DNA of 64,000 nt from Brevibacillus sp. JNUCC-41. Its GTDB lineage: Bacteria; Bacillota; Bacilli; Bacillales; DSM-1321. The position numbers were made by a program, and so were the translations under genes. Below are positions 24,701-33,566 of the stretch, piece by piece. Each line of letters starts with the position of its first letter. The first letter of the stretch is position 1. Under the pieces are notes generated by a model. That model ran no database searches. It saw only the letters and a list, made by a program, of their open reading frames with translations, and had not been told where the DNA came from. The stretch is from assembly GCF_014844095.1 (NCBI RefSeq), contig NZ_CP062163.1:1054001-1118000 (forward strand). The letters run 5' to 3'.

Positions 24701-26114
24701 CCTTATCCGGGTTGGGATCTTGCATATAAAAATTATTCGCATCCTTTACAGAAGTGACGACACCTTCCACACCTGAGACGAGTTGATTTTCATATGATGA
24801 AAAATGATTCATCCCCTGAATGGCACGGATCTTCACTTCATTGGTTTTGGTAACGGTATAGGCAAAAGTGAAAACTTCCGATGTCTTATCGTTGACAGCG
24901 ATTGCCTTGATGACAGTATCTTTCGTTAAAATGATCGGCTCTGTGTACAAAGCACTTGAAGACGTCGGTGCGGATCCATCAAGCGTATAATGGATTTTCG
25001 CTTCTTTCCAGCCAGATTCAAGTGATATTTTTGTATTTTCACTAACCATACCAGGGAAAATATCCGTGTAAACGGCTGGTTTGTTCACCAATTCATAATC
25101 TTCGATGCCACGCGTCTTCAACTGATACGTGTCATTGAACCTCGACCCGATCCCGGTTACGGAAATGACATCCCCCACTTTAAAGTTCCTCACGAAATCT
25201 TCATAAGTCGAACCGGTCCGGTTATCATGGCGAACGATAACAGATTTCCCTTCAGTATCTTCCGCCTTGAATTCGAATGTTCCGTATGTTCCCGATGCCG
25301 CCAATTCTGTAATGGTCGCTTTTTCAATGGTGACCAGCTCACCTTGTGTTTCCTCATTGACGCCAGATGCATCAATTTTTTGGATTTCAGGAAGTTCATT
25401 CCCGGAAGAAACCACTTTAAGGGAGGTTGGCTGGATTTGCAATTCCTTATTATAAGCGGATACTTTTCCGATTAAAGTAACCTTATCTCCTTGCTTTACA
25501 TCTGCAGACCACGAAGAACCATAAACATATAGCCCAGCCGTTTCATCTTGGATATAAAAGCCTTTTCCTCCCCAATAACCAAGACCGGTGGTGACCACTC
25601 CATCGACCTGCACTACATCTTCAGTATTCGTGCGCGCCTCGGCAATGGAATCCAGAACCTTCACATCAGGCTGTTCAGGAGTTGTTCCTCCATCGGTGAT
25701 GATCGTGTAATCCGTTGCGGATTTCAGGCCGGGTACTGAAAAGTACTTTTCAAGCTTCCCCGTAATCGTCACCTGCGCTTTAAGTAACTCCGGATGTTCG
25801 ACCAAATTCAAAGCCGTTCTGATATTTCCGGCAGGAAGCTGGACAGGCATGATTTTCTTAACATCTTTTTCATCCGGACTATCCGCAATACCTATGTTCG
25901 TACTTTCAGTAAAAGGCGATGTTTGCTGATAGCTTGTACCGCTTTTAGCTGTACCGACTATATATCCCTTCACCGTCGCCGTTCCGCTGTTATTATTAAT
26001 CGCTTCCATTACCGATATTGTTCCTTCTGCTTTTGCAGCGGCTGCATTTGGCAAAACCGTTGACAGCACGATCAGCATGGCAAAGAAAAGCTTACTTATC
26101 CCGTTCTTCTTCAA
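21783..26114 (-). CDS. Large secreted multidomain nuclease (EEP + endonuclease I domains)
   Basis: A 1443-residue exported protein: signal peptide (1-28, cut near AAAAKA), DUF6359-like domain (about 32-140), OB-fold repeats (about 150-340), a chitobiase C-terminal-like domain (about 350-420), another OB-fold (about 425-520), an endonuclease/exonuclease/phosphatase domain (about 683-985, with SYNIENF, E724, NHFNSK, LGDFND and SDHDPV), Ig-like/cadherin-like parts (about 1000-1205) and a C-terminal endonuclease I domain (about 1210-1430, with QWNREHVWAKSHGDFG and TDLHHLRPADV). It recalls YhcR of B. subtilis, a sugar-nonspecific nuclease, but has two nuclease catalytic domains and no LPXTG anchor. 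It lies 54 bases below a secreted 5'-nucleotidase gene, so both likely act in extracellular DNA use. Confidence 0.88.
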   Translation of the reverse strand: MKKNGISKLFFAMLIVLSTVLPNAAAAKAEGTISVMEAINNNSGTATVKGYIVGTAKSGTSYQQTSPFTESTNIGIADSPDEKDVKKIMPVQLPAGNIRTALNLVEHPELLKAQVTITGKLEKYFSVPGLKSATDYTIITDGGTTPEQPDVKVLDSIAEARTNTEDVVQVDGVVTTGLGYWGGKGFYIQDETAGLYVYGSSWSADVKQGDKVTLIGKVSAYNKELQIQPTSLKVVSSGNELPEIQKIDASGVNEETQGELVTIEKATITELAASGTYGTFEFKAEDTEGKSVIVRHDNRTGSTYEDFVRNFKVGDVISVTGIGSRFNDTYQLKTRGIEDYELVNKPAVYTDIFPGMVSENTKISLESGWKEAKIHYTLDGSAPTSSSALYTEPIILTKDTVIKAIAVNDKTSEVFTFAYTVTKTNEVKIRAIQGMNHFSSYENQLVSGVEGVVTSVKDANNFYMQDPNPDKDLTTSEGILVYNKAHGLKAGDHVKVAGKVAEWYIEGYAEMKTTDLPTTELTNTTIEKLGTAAMPEPIIIGKDVIPPSENIDDDRLTDFNPSEDGIDFYESLEGMLVQVYNPKVVAPQDYGELVVIPGNMETTTAVGGVKITETDFNPERITLDINDESFAAKTGDFFDGSVTGVISYGYSNYRVVTDKAQLPALKDGGTAREVTSLEKDADKLSIASYNIENFSTQTANSKVETIATSIITNLKQPDIIGVTEMQDNDGATDSGTTDSAQSAKKLTDKIKELGGPQYQYIDIAPEDKLDGGAPGGNIRVGFLYNADRVKLTEGTKGTATQSVAFKDGKLTLNPGRIEPANPAFTSSRKPLAAQFEFKGESVVVVANHFNSKGGDQPIFGKNQPPVLSSETQRLQIASIVNRFVSDIKSQDAKANVVLLGDFNDFEFSAPLKTLKGNDLTNMIEKVPFEKRYSYTYQGNSQVLDHILVSNNMASATKVDIVHINSSFMEAHGRASDHDPVLISTSLSGSGGVETPAPEKTYNVTNVKTKRLTIASPSVLIDLDETSNIEEGIWLKGSYAVLKGLGLKNAAVTIKPDKEGAIIDFGGMAVKEVIIDNANVKEIRGAENVQKWSVTEGVDTSNIKFVDSKGEAIASPFDPKENHAPVVTKKLENLEVKAGSKVTIDLSEHFSDPDGDELTFSSTIGTVTGRTLTLPADEAGTYLVAVKAEDQQSEAVARFTLTVSNDMPLEAYYETAAGKTGTELKSVLHSIIKGHTMLSYDQVWNALKETDEDPVNKQNVILLYSGKSISKNANGGNTGQWNREHVWAKSHGDFGTSKGPGTDLHHLRPADVTVNGKRGHLDFDEGGQTYSGCECKFDSDSWEPPDHVKGDIARMLFYMAVRYEGNGELDLELSDTVNTYPKPLHGKLSTLLKWNELDPVDDFESHRNDVIHDWQNNRNPFIDHPEWASEIWGAAESMDVKKAS

Positions 26115-26168
26115 GATCTCAACCCCTCCAACTTTTTTTCACAGGCTCAGGAATCATTTGAATGCCGC

Positions 26169-28979
26169 TTAAAAAATGGTTTCGCCATTCACCGTGACAC
26201 CGCTCATGCTCACGGTCTTACCGTTAAGTCCCGATAAGTCCAAATTACCCTCGACTGTAACCTGTGAAAAAGTAAAGTTATCCGGAGGAGTTCCTGTTAA
26301 TGTAAGATTCCCTTTAACGACTGCATTTTCCAATGAAGCGATATCCGTGATGTCTACAACTACATGACCTTCATGCGTTTTTGGGGCATCAGCCGTTCCG
26401 CCAAAGTCTTTGGCCAATACGACAGTCGGGTCTGTATTGCTTCCGGCAACATCTTTAATGCGTCCTTCAATGCTTGGATCGACAGTTTTCAGCCCGCTTA
26501 CATAATCCCGTAAATTCTCCCAATCAGCGAGTCCGATATCCGTCACCCTTCCTTCTTCATAAGCCTTCTTGAAGACGGTGAATCCATCTCCGCCCTTGGC
26601 TGTAAAAGCATTGGTCGCCACGACATATTCCTTCGTTGCATCCAATTCGGAATATGTGCCATCTTGTCCGAGAACTTCAACCTTTGTGACACGACTGCCT
26701 GCTTCCTTAGAACTGTCGTAGCTGAATTTCATTCCGGAAACATGCAGGAAGCCGCCATTTTCCTTAGGTGCGAGGCTTACACTATGCTCTAATGCTTCAT
26801 TGATTTCTGCTCCCGTAAGCTTCATCGTCGCTAACGTATTCCCAAACGGTAAAACGGTCAGGATTTCGCCTAAAGTGATATCGCCTTGATCGATGCCAGC
26901 GCGGATGCCACCGCCATTTTGGAAGGCTATGACCGTATCCTTATTGAATTCTTTCGCTTTACTTAGCATTCCATCCGTAATTAAATTGCCCAGTTCCGTT
27001 TCATTTTTACGAACACTCGGCTTCGTCTCATCCCCTGCATCACGCGGCGATTCCAAGGCTTTCACAGCTGTTGCACCAGTCTTCGTTTCCTTCAGCTCCT
27101 TAATCTTCGAGGAGTAAGTTTCGAGCAATTTTGCCGCTTCGGCATCATCCTGTTTTTCAGAAAGCTTAATCAGCTTACCGGCTTGTCCGACAATCTTGCC
27201 ATCCTTATCGAAATTCACATCGATCGTTCCTAAATAGTCGCTATACTGATATCCTTGAACGATGACAGTCGGCTCTTTCGTTTTCCCTTTATCATCTTTG
27301 TCAACAACAACGGGGGCGTCTAACTGCGTATGGCTATGTCCGCCCACGATCACGTCGATGCCCTTGACCTTGGCAGCCAATGTTAAATCATTGTCATAAG
27401 CCGCATTGTCATCGTAGCCGATATGGGACACGGCAACTATCTTATTGACTCCCATGCCTTTGAACGCCTTGACCGCTTTTTCGGCTTCTTCAAGATAGTT
27501 TTCGAATTCTATACTTCCAGGACTTGAAATATCTTTTGTCTCTTCAGTTGTAAGCCCGAAGAACCCTACCTTTTGGCCATCCACTTGTTTTACGATTCCA
27601 TTGTATATCTTCCCTTGCTCTGGCTTACTTGAAATCAAGTCCGAGAATAGCCCCTTGAACTTATCATCTTTGGAGAAGTCCACATTCGAGCTGACAAATG
27701 GGAACTTTGCCCCTTTAATGAAGTCAGCCAAAGCTTGATGCCCTTCGGCGCTTGATCCCAAATCAAATTCATGATTCCCGAACGTCATGACGTCATATTT
27801 CATTAAATTCATGAAGCGAAGATCGGCTTGCCCTTTGAATTCATTGAAATAGAGAGTTCCCGAGAATACGTCACCAGCATCCACCAAAAGAGCTTGCGGC
27901 TTACTCTTGCGCACTTCCTTGACAGCCGTCACCCTTTTTGCCACATTGTCCAAGTGGGCATGCGTATCATTCGTATGCATCAAGGAAAGGGTGATCGCCT
28001 TCGCTGGATTTTTCAAGGCTTCTTCGGCTGCAGCGACTTTCTTATCCGCCAAAGCCATTTTCGAAAGGAATTCCTTTCGGTCCGACTCCTTGATTCCATT
28101 TAAATTAATGGCTGCTTTCGCCTTTTTAGCAGCGTTTATCTGTTCTTTCGTTTTAAGTTCCCCATTGGCAAGAGCTACATAGGCATTGACCCGCTTTGCC
28201 ACTTCTTTTTTCTTTTCAGCATAGACCGCTTCATCATACTTACCTTTCACTTCTTTAACATAGGCGTGTATGGCTTTTCCGAGCTTGGATGTTTTGCTGA
28301 CCTTTTTCAACTGCGAAGAAACGGTTTGCATCCGCTTGTCCGCGGTCTTTAAATCACCCTGCTTCACCAAGTAGGCAGCTTTTTCATAGTAGTACGGAAC
28401 TTTCAGGTCACCGTTCAAAGCTGTTTTGGTCGATTTGGTGAATTTATCGTATAAGAGCTTTTCGATTTTCGCACCGTAAACAGTATCTTTAATATCTTTA
28501 TCTGCCTTTTTCACGGCTTTATCCAGTGCCTCGTATTGAGTTCTGATATCAATTGATTTCTTGGCAAGGATTGCATTCGTAAGGGTGCCAATCGATTTAA
28601 CATGTGCAGCTTTTGCTTTCTCAGCCGCTTTAAATCCTTTTACATATCCTTCAGAACGAGTGATGTACTTATCATAAGCTTCGATTTCTTTATATTTCGC
28701 ATCTTTTTCTTTTTTGCTTAGCATTGATTTTTTAATGGTAGTATTGATGTCTTTTTTTGCTTGTTTTGCAGATTTAATTTGTTTTTCAACAGTGGACACT
28801 GAAGCGAGTTTAGAAGTGTAGAAATAGGTATCGAATGGTTTTTTGATGGCTGCCTTGGCCGTTTTGATTTTACTATTCAGGCTAGTGGCAGCATCAGAAG
28901 GTGCCGGCGCTACCGCTACGATCGTTGTCGCAGCCATTATGGTAGCGGATGCAATTTTTACGATTTTCTTTTTCCCCAT
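26169..28979 (-). CDS. Secreted 5'-nucleotidase / 2',3'-cyclic phosphodiesterase (UshA type)
   Basis: A 936-residue exported protein. After a signal peptide (about 1-31) comes a Lys-rich helical region (about 35-325), possibly a cell-wall polymer-binding domain like that of some S-layer proteins. Then a calcineurin-like phosphoesterase domain (about 330-570) with SLMHTNDTHAHL, DAGDVFSG, FGNHEFD, VSHIGYDDN and GGHSHT, and a 5'-nucleotidase C-terminal domain (about 640-810, FQNGGGIRAG and TVLPFGNTLATM). The C-terminal 90 residues are beta-repeat-like. It would release nucleosides and phosphate from nucleotides made by the neighbouring nuclease. Start at the ATG 28979 because GGGGGGA lies nine bases upstream. 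No LPXTG motif is present. Confidence 0.88.
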   Translation of the reverse strand: MGKKKIVKIASATIMAATTIVAVAPAPSDAATSLNSKIKTAKAAIKKPFDTYFYTSKLASVSTVEKQIKSAKQAKKDINTTIKKSMLSKKEKDAKYKEIEAYDKYITRSEGYVKGFKAAEKAKAAHVKSIGTLTNAILAKKSIDIRTQYEALDKAVKKADKDIKDTVYGAKIEKLLYDKFTKSTKTALNGDLKVPYYYEKAAYLVKQGDLKTADKRMQTVSSQLKKVSKTSKLGKAIHAYVKEVKGKYDEAVYAEKKKEVAKRVNAYVALANGELKTKEQINAAKKAKAAINLNGIKESDRKEFLSKMALADKKVAAAEEALKNPAKAITLSLMHTNDTHAHLDNVAKRVTAVKEVRKSKPQALLVDAGDVFSGTLYFNEFKGQADLRFMNLMKYDVMTFGNHEFDLGSSAEGHQALADFIKGAKFPFVSSNVDFSKDDKFKGLFSDLISSKPEQGKIYNGIVKQVDGQKVGFFGLTTEETKDISSPGSIEFENYLEEAEKAVKAFKGMGVNKIVAVSHIGYDDNAAYDNDLTLAAKVKGIDVIVGGHSHTQLDAPVVVDKDDKGKTKEPTVIVQGYQYSDYLGTIDVNFDKDGKIVGQAGKLIKLSEKQDDAEAAKLLETYSSKIKELKETKTGATAVKALESPRDAGDETKPSVRKNETELGNLITDGMLSKAKEFNKDTVIAFQNGGGIRAGIDQGDITLGEILTVLPFGNTLATMKLTGAEINEALEHSVSLAPKENGGFLHVSGMKFSYDSSKEAGSRVTKVEVLGQDGTYSELDATKEYVVATNAFTAKGGDGFTVFKKAYEEGRVTDIGLADWENLRDYVSGLKTVDPSIEGRIKDVAGSNTDPTVVLAKDFGGTADAPKTHEGHVVVDITDIASLENAVVKGNLTLTGTPPDNFTFSQVTVEGNLDLSGLNGKTVSMSGVTVNGETIF

Positions 28980-29334
28980 TATAGTTAATCCCCCCATAAG
29001 TTATATACTGACATAACTTTCTGCTAACTTATCCATATAATTTACACACTTTTCCAAAAATTGAATCCCGACATATTTACTTATCCATACACAAATCCAC
29101 CCTACTTTTTTCCTCTAAAGATCCGTGTATCTCCTATATTACAACAATATAATCCAGTTTTAAAACAAATTTACAATACTACACGGAATATTAACAGAAT
29201 ATTATCATTGCATTCACCCTAAAATACCCATTATTCGATAGATGATATATCAAAAAAATGTTTTAATGGTAAAATAGTTCTATTTTATCTCGTGGCCACT
29301 CATGGCCTTTATATCTGTTTTGTCGAAAAGCAAA
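28980..29334. other. Long upstream region of the nuclease/nucleotidase operon
   Basis: No gene. The AT-rich sequence has two copies of ACTTATCCATA (29023 and 29079 areas) and PhoP-box-like hexamers (TTTACA, TTAACA) around 29168-29195. Binding by PhoP would suit a phosphate-scavenging operon but is only a suggestion. Confidence 0.35.
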
Positions 29335-29362
29335 AAAAGAGAGAGATTTAAATCTCTCCCAG
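29335..29362 (-). terminator. Terminator of the PhzF-like gene
   Basis: Minus-strand GAGAGATTTAAATCTCTC followed by TCTTTTTTTGC. Confidence 0.75.
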
Positions 29363-29430
29363 ACTGTAGGGGTCTCGGCTAGCCAGTTTATTCGGCAGGA
29401 GTGTCTCAAATTTCTCCAATCCATTGAGTG
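29363..29430 (+). repeat. Truncated member of the 216-bp repeat family
   Basis: GGGGTCTCGGCTAGCCAGTT and TTCGGCAGGAGTGTC, then AAATTTCTCCAATCC, match the second half of the tandem units at 34476-35497. It lies between the terminator and the 3' end of the PhzF-like gene. Confidence 0.7.
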
Positions 29431-29469
29431 TCTGCAGTTGAAGGGATCGGTAGCATGCCTCCCCCTGCA

Positions 29470-30255
29470 TTAAATGTTTAAGCTCCCTTCGAATATTGTC
29501 ACGGCATGGCCGGAAAGTTTAACTGTGTCTTCCTTTACTTCAACCTTCAATCTTCCTCCTCTTTCCGATGCTTGATAGGCCGTGAAAATACTTTTGTCCA
29601 GTTTTCTTTTCCAATATGGCCCTAGGCAACAATGGGCCGAGCCCGTTACATGATCTTCGTCAAGGCCTTGGGCAGGGGAAAAGAAACGTGAAACGAAATC
29701 ATATTCACCGCTATCCGATTGACTCGTTACAATGACACCCCGAATCGGCAATTGGGAAATGGAACCTATATCCGGCTTTATATTCCTTACGATTTCCTCT
29801 GATTGAACTTCGACTAGATAATCCCATTTGCTTTGTCCAACATACGCAGGCACAACCCCTAAAGCTTTTATCAGCAATTCAGGGACAGCGGTCTCCTGCT
29901 CGATTAATGACGGGAACTCCAATTGAACCATTCCATCAACGAACCTTGCAGTGAGAAGCCCGCTTTTCGTCTGATAGACAATTGGTCGATCTCTTGGCAC
30001 GTATCCTTTCCCCCACAAAAAGAAAGAACTTGCCAGCGTCCCATGTCCACAAATCGGGATTTCAGTGGAAGGTGTGAACCAACGCAACTGCCATGCAGCT
30101 TTATGAAGGTGAATGAACGCAGTGACAGGCATATTAATCTCTTTAGCCATTCGCTGCATCCACTCGCTGTCAGTTTCCCCGGTAAGAAGGCAGACAGCAG
30201 CAGGGTTTCCTTTAAAAGGTTGATCTGTAAACGTATTAATGATGGTTAATTCCAT
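29470..30255 (-). CDS. PhzF-family protein lacking the catalytic Glu
   Basis: A 261-residue protein with the diaminopimelate-epimerase-like double-barrel fold: start NTFTDQPFKGNPAAV, then RWFTPSTEIPICGHGTLAS and a second-lobe motif FFSPAQGLDEDHVTGSAHCC. In PhzF the motif NLSESTF holds the general acid/base Glu45; here the matching sequence is NMPVTAF with Val at position 44. A second PhzF-type protein in the window (49705-50604) keeps the Glu. The family catalyses isomerisations, but this member may have lost activity, may use another residue, or may bind a ligand. Single gene with its own terminator. Confidence 0.85.
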   Translation of the reverse strand: MELTIINTFTDQPFKGNPAAVCLLTGETDSEWMQRMAKEINMPVTAFIHLHKAAWQLRWFTPSTEIPICGHGTLASSFFLWGKGYVPRDRPIVYQTKSGLLTARFVDGMVQLEFPSLIEQETAVPELLIKALGVVPAYVGQSKWDYLVEVQSEEIVRNIKPDIGSISQLPIRGVIVTSQSDSGEYDFVSRFFSPAQGLDEDHVTGSAHCCLGPYWKRKLDKSIFTAYQASERGGRLKVEVKEDTVKLSGHAVTIFEGSLNI

Positions 30256-30330
30256 TAAATGTGCCTCCAGTAAGTAATATTCTAGTTTCCTAATTCCACA
30301 ATGATGAGCCCATTTCCTTTAGGGAATTAC

Positions 30331-30495
30331 CATTCCCTTGTTTTTAAAGAGTTCTCTTTATCTCATTAAAATGAAAAAGACCACCATATGGCAGCCTTTT
30401 GGATTCTATCATTCATAAGTTTCAATTTGGCGCTCTCGATTAAACCTCTTTATCGACTCAGATTCCAAATTATTTTTATCGTTGTTATAAAAAAA
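30331..30495 (-). repeat. Degenerate copy of a flavin-monooxygenase gene 3' end plus terminator
   Basis: This segment resembles 32248-32400: both carry TTTTTAAAGAGTTCTCTTT, ATTAAAATGAAAAAGACCA and CATATGGCAG, and upstream both encode a decayed C-terminus (FYNNDKNNLESESIKR here, FYKNVNNRLESEFIKK there). The two copies flank the GH18 gene, suggesting a duplication or insertion event. Confidence 0.6.
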
Positions 30496-30548
30496 CCAAC
30501 CCTCACTATATTAATTATGTGTAATCCACCTTGCTGTAAAAAAACATC

Positions 30549-31961
30549 CTACCGTTTCCGGACAATAAATGTATCCCCAAGCAGTTCCCAATTCTGGGGA
30601 AAAGGATAACCAAGTACCCAATAACTGAGACCCCTTGACCTGTAAATCTTCACCAGGTCGAATTTTGCTTTAGCACTGCGTGCGTCCTCAAACCAAACTT
30701 CATGTGTGCGTCCCTGATTATCTTTGTACCTATAATAAGGTGATTGGGCTGTCTCGTCATATTTTATTTCTACATTATATTGGACGGCGCGTCTGATGGC
30801 TTCCTGCATGTCGAAAGTCTCTGCTTCCTGCCCCTCTTCATGAGGAATAAGCCAGTCCCGTGCATAAATCTGAAATCCTATGAAGATTTTATTTGTTGGT
30901 ATAGCCGTTACGGCATAGTCAAGGACACGCTTTATTTCATTAATGGGAGAGATTGCCTGTGGCGGCCCTTTTCGGTAACCCCATTCATATGTCATCAGCA
31001 CTACGAAGTCGAGCAACCGTCCGTGAACTGGATAATCATGTGCCTCCACTAATAATCCCTTTTGATTGGCGCTAGTTTTTGGGGCAAGGGAGGATGATAC
31101 AAAGTAGCCCTCAGGATGCAATCGATCCACTGCTCTTTGGAGAAAGCGATTATAGAAATCACGGTCCTCTGGTGCCACACTTTCAAAATCGATATTCAAT
31201 CCACGGTACCCTTTATTTTTCATCGTTTTTATGACGTTGGTCAATAATTTTTCCACTAAACCTGAATCGGAAAGTATCGTATGCGCAAGCTGTGTTCCCG
31301 CTTCCGTGGCAGAAAAATTCGTTATGCACATCATGGGTATGACGCCAGTTGCCTGTGCCGCCCGTATCGTCGGGGTGTCATCTATGACTTCTAAGCTGCC
31401 ATCTCTCCTCATTCTATAACCAAATGGACTTACGTAGGTCAAATCGTAGGCTACATCACGTACCTGCTCCGCCCCGGCTTGCCCGTAAACGTTTGTAAAA
31501 CCATTTACCTCAATGATGGGCTTTGGTTTTTGGGGAATCCTTATTATCTGTCCGATATGAATATTGGACGGATCTGTAATCCGATTCATCTGCATAATGG
31601 CTTGAACGGTCGTTCCATAATGTCTTGCTATATCATAAAGAGTATCCCGTTCCCTTACGGTATGATAAATAACCGGAATGGTTAGTCTCTGCCCTGGATA
31701 GATAGCAGAAGGGTTTGTGATGCGATTCGATTGCATGATTTCCTGTACCGCAGTTCCAAACTGATTTGCGATTTCATTTAGAGTATCCCCTTGCTGAACC
31801 CTGTACTGCAGATAAGGTTCAGGAATCAAAAGTGCTAGGCCAATCACCAGCTTATCTGGATTTTCAAGGCCATTGACCCGAACAATCCGGTTGGTACTGA
31901 CACCATATTGCCGGGAGATTCCCCACAAAGAATCCCCCCTATTCACCACATGGATTTTCAC
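30549..31961 (-). CDS. LysM-GH18 spore cortex/peptidoglycan hydrolase (YaaH/SleL-like)
   Basis: A 470-residue protein with three N-terminal LysM modules (about 1-45, 50-95 and 98-145: VNRGDSLWGISRQYGVS, VQQGDTLNEIANQFGTA, VRERDTLYDIARHYGTT) and a glycoside hydrolase 18 domain (about 150-465) with the catalytic segment GLNIDFESVAPED. SleL/YaaH enzymes are N-acetylglucosaminidases acting on cortex fragments in germination; they normally carry two LysM units, so three is a variation. The GTG at 31961 is the start, since GGGGGG lies seven bases before it. No signal peptide, as expected for a mother-cell-made spore protein. Flanked by duplicated gene fragments (30331-30495, 32248-32537). Confidence 0.87.
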   Translation of the reverse strand: MKIHVVNRGDSLWGISRQYGVSTNRIVRVNGLENPDKLVIGLALLIPEPYLQYRVQQGDTLNEIANQFGTAVQEIMQSNRITNPSAIYPGQRLTIPVIYHTVRERDTLYDIARHYGTTVQAIMQMNRITDPSNIHIGQIIRIPQKPKPIIEVNGFTNVYGQAGAEQVRDVAYDLTYVSPFGYRMRRDGSLEVIDDTPTIRAAQATGVIPMMCITNFSATEAGTQLAHTILSDSGLVEKLLTNVIKTMKNKGYRGLNIDFESVAPEDRDFYNRFLQRAVDRLHPEGYFVSSSLAPKTSANQKGLLVEAHDYPVHGRLLDFVVLMTYEWGYRKGPPQAISPINEIKRVLDYAVTAIPTNKIFIGFQIYARDWLIPHEEGQEAETFDMQEAIRRAVQYNVEIKYDETAQSPYYRYKDNQGRTHEVWFEDARSAKAKFDLVKIYRSRGLSYWVLGYPFPQNWELLGDTFIVRKR

Positions 31962-32247
31962 ATGCCTGCCCCCCTTTCCCTTCAAAATATTCCCTTCATT
32001 TTATTCCCTGGATGGCCCTAATATGTTTTTTGCGCTCAACATTCCAGTATTCTTAGTTTTTTTGCGCTTATTGCGTATCATTTTTGTTCCCCATTGTGGC
32101 CCGGATTCTTTATCTAAGAAAAACAAGGGAGTACTTCAATAGAGGAAAAGAGGTAAACAAATCCCCAAAGACAGGGACCTTGCATCAGTCCGACAAAGTG
32201 ATGTTACATGCAAAACTGGTGATCATTGACTAAGGATAATCTAGTCT

Positions 32248-32537
32248 GGTTTTTAAAGAGTTCTCTTTCTCATTAAAATGAAAAAGACCACCATATGGCA
32301 GTCTTTCTGATTTCAGTGGTTTGCCATTCACCCAACATTCCTTGACCCTATTTATTTCTTTATGAACTCTGATTCCAAACGATTGTTTACGTTTTTATAA
32401 AAGTCCGGTAGTTCTTGTAGTGCATTCCGAAAAGTTAATAGGATCTTATCGATTCCGATCGCTTGAAGTTCCTGGATTTTGATTGCAATCGATTCGTAAC
32501 TGCCGATTTGCCCTGTCCTGAACCCAGTAACAAACAA
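32248..32537 (-). pseudogene. C-terminal remnant of an LLM-class flavin monooxygenase
   Basis: The minus strand encodes 61 codons (GSYESIAIKIQELQAIGIDK, then ILLTFRNALQELPDFY, ending in KK) that look like the C-terminus of luciferase-like, SsuD-type monooxygenases, a family normally longer than 300 residues. The upstream part is missing: the sequence before 32537 has no similar frame. A terminator-like hairpin (AAAGAC CACCATATGGCA GTCTTT, near 32281-32304) follows it. A more decayed copy is at 30331-30495. Confidence 0.6.
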
Positions 32538-32809
32538 TCCTTTGTTACCTCTATTAAACCGTTAGAAAACCCTCACATCAAAATAAATCAACATCTCAAA
32601 ATACACACCCTCTTTTACAGCCTCATAACTAGCTCCTAAGATACAAAATAAGAGGTGTGTACCTCTCCATTGAAGCGTATGATAAACGCATCAAAAAAGG
32701 AAAACACAGCCTGAAATACCCCCTTTTAAAACAAAGATCCACCAAATCAAAATCCAATTGGTATGGTATAATTACAGAAGGGTGAATTTTTGTTTCAGGA
32801 GGTTACATA

Positions 32810-33559
32810 ATGACGATCAGCAGCATCATATTGGTGGTTGGTGCAGTCTTTATCGGCGCCTTGATGCGGACGATGTTCGGGTTCGGTGAAGCGATAGTTA
32901 GCATGCCCCTGCTTGCCTTACTTCACATTCCGCTTAATACTTCGGTTTCCCTGATTGGGTTGGCAGGTCTTACCGTTGCCTCACTAACCGTCGTTAGCGG
33001 ATGGCGTCATATCGAACGTTCTGTATTAATCAGGCTCGCGCTTGCAACGGTCATCGGCATACCAGCCGGCCTCGCTTTGCTCCATTACGCTCCTTCGATG
33101 ATCATTACTTCTGCACTCGGTGTTTTTTTGATGGCATATGGAGGATACTCCCTTCTTAAGCAAAAACTTTTCCGGGCTGTGGATAAACCGTTACTCACCT
33201 CGAAAGGCTGGGTATGGCCGTTCGGTTTCGCGTCGGGAGTCCTTGGCAGCGCCTATAACTTTAATGGAGTGCCGGTCGTCGTCTATGGAACTTTAAGAAG
33301 ATGGAGTCCGGATCGATTTCGCGGAACATTGCAAGCCCATTTTCTTATATCCGGAATCCTTGTCGTGACGGGGCATGCGCTAGGAGGACTGTGGACAGCC
33401 GATTCATTAATTCTCTACGTTTATTCCATTCCTGCCATATTACTGGCGACAGGTCTCGGAATCTTCATGAATAAGCGGATTCCTGCGAAGAAATTCGAAA
33501 GCTATCTATTCTTTATCATCATTGCGCTAGGTGTACTATTATTGCTGCCCAATGGCTGA
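32810..33559 (+). CDS. TauE/SafE-family membrane transporter (sulfite exporter type)
   Basis: A 249-residue polytopic protein with about seven or eight helices and the internal repeat of the TauE/SafE family: first half GALMRTMFGFGEAIVSMPLL, second half GFASGVLGSAYNFNGVPVVV. The family exports or imports small sulfur-containing or organic anions such as sulfite, sulfoacetate or taurine-derived products; the substrate here is not known. AGGAGG lies seven bases before the ATG. It is a single gene with a terminator at 33567-33611. Neighbours give no substrate clue, although a decayed SsuD-like fragment lies 270 bases upstream on the other strand. Confidence 0.85.
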   Translation: MTISSIILVVGAVFIGALMRTMFGFGEAIVSMPLLALLHIPLNTSVSLIGLAGLTVASLTVVSGWRHIERSVLIRLALATVIGIPAGLALLHYAPSMIITSALGVFLMAYGGYSLLKQKLFRAVDKPLLTSKGWVWPFGFASGVLGSAYNFNGVPVVVYGTLRRWSPDRFRGTLQAHFLISGILVVTGHALGGLWTADSLILYVYSIPAILLATGLGIFMNKRIPAKKFESYLFFIIIALGVLLLLPNG

Positions 33560-33566
33560 AAACCAA

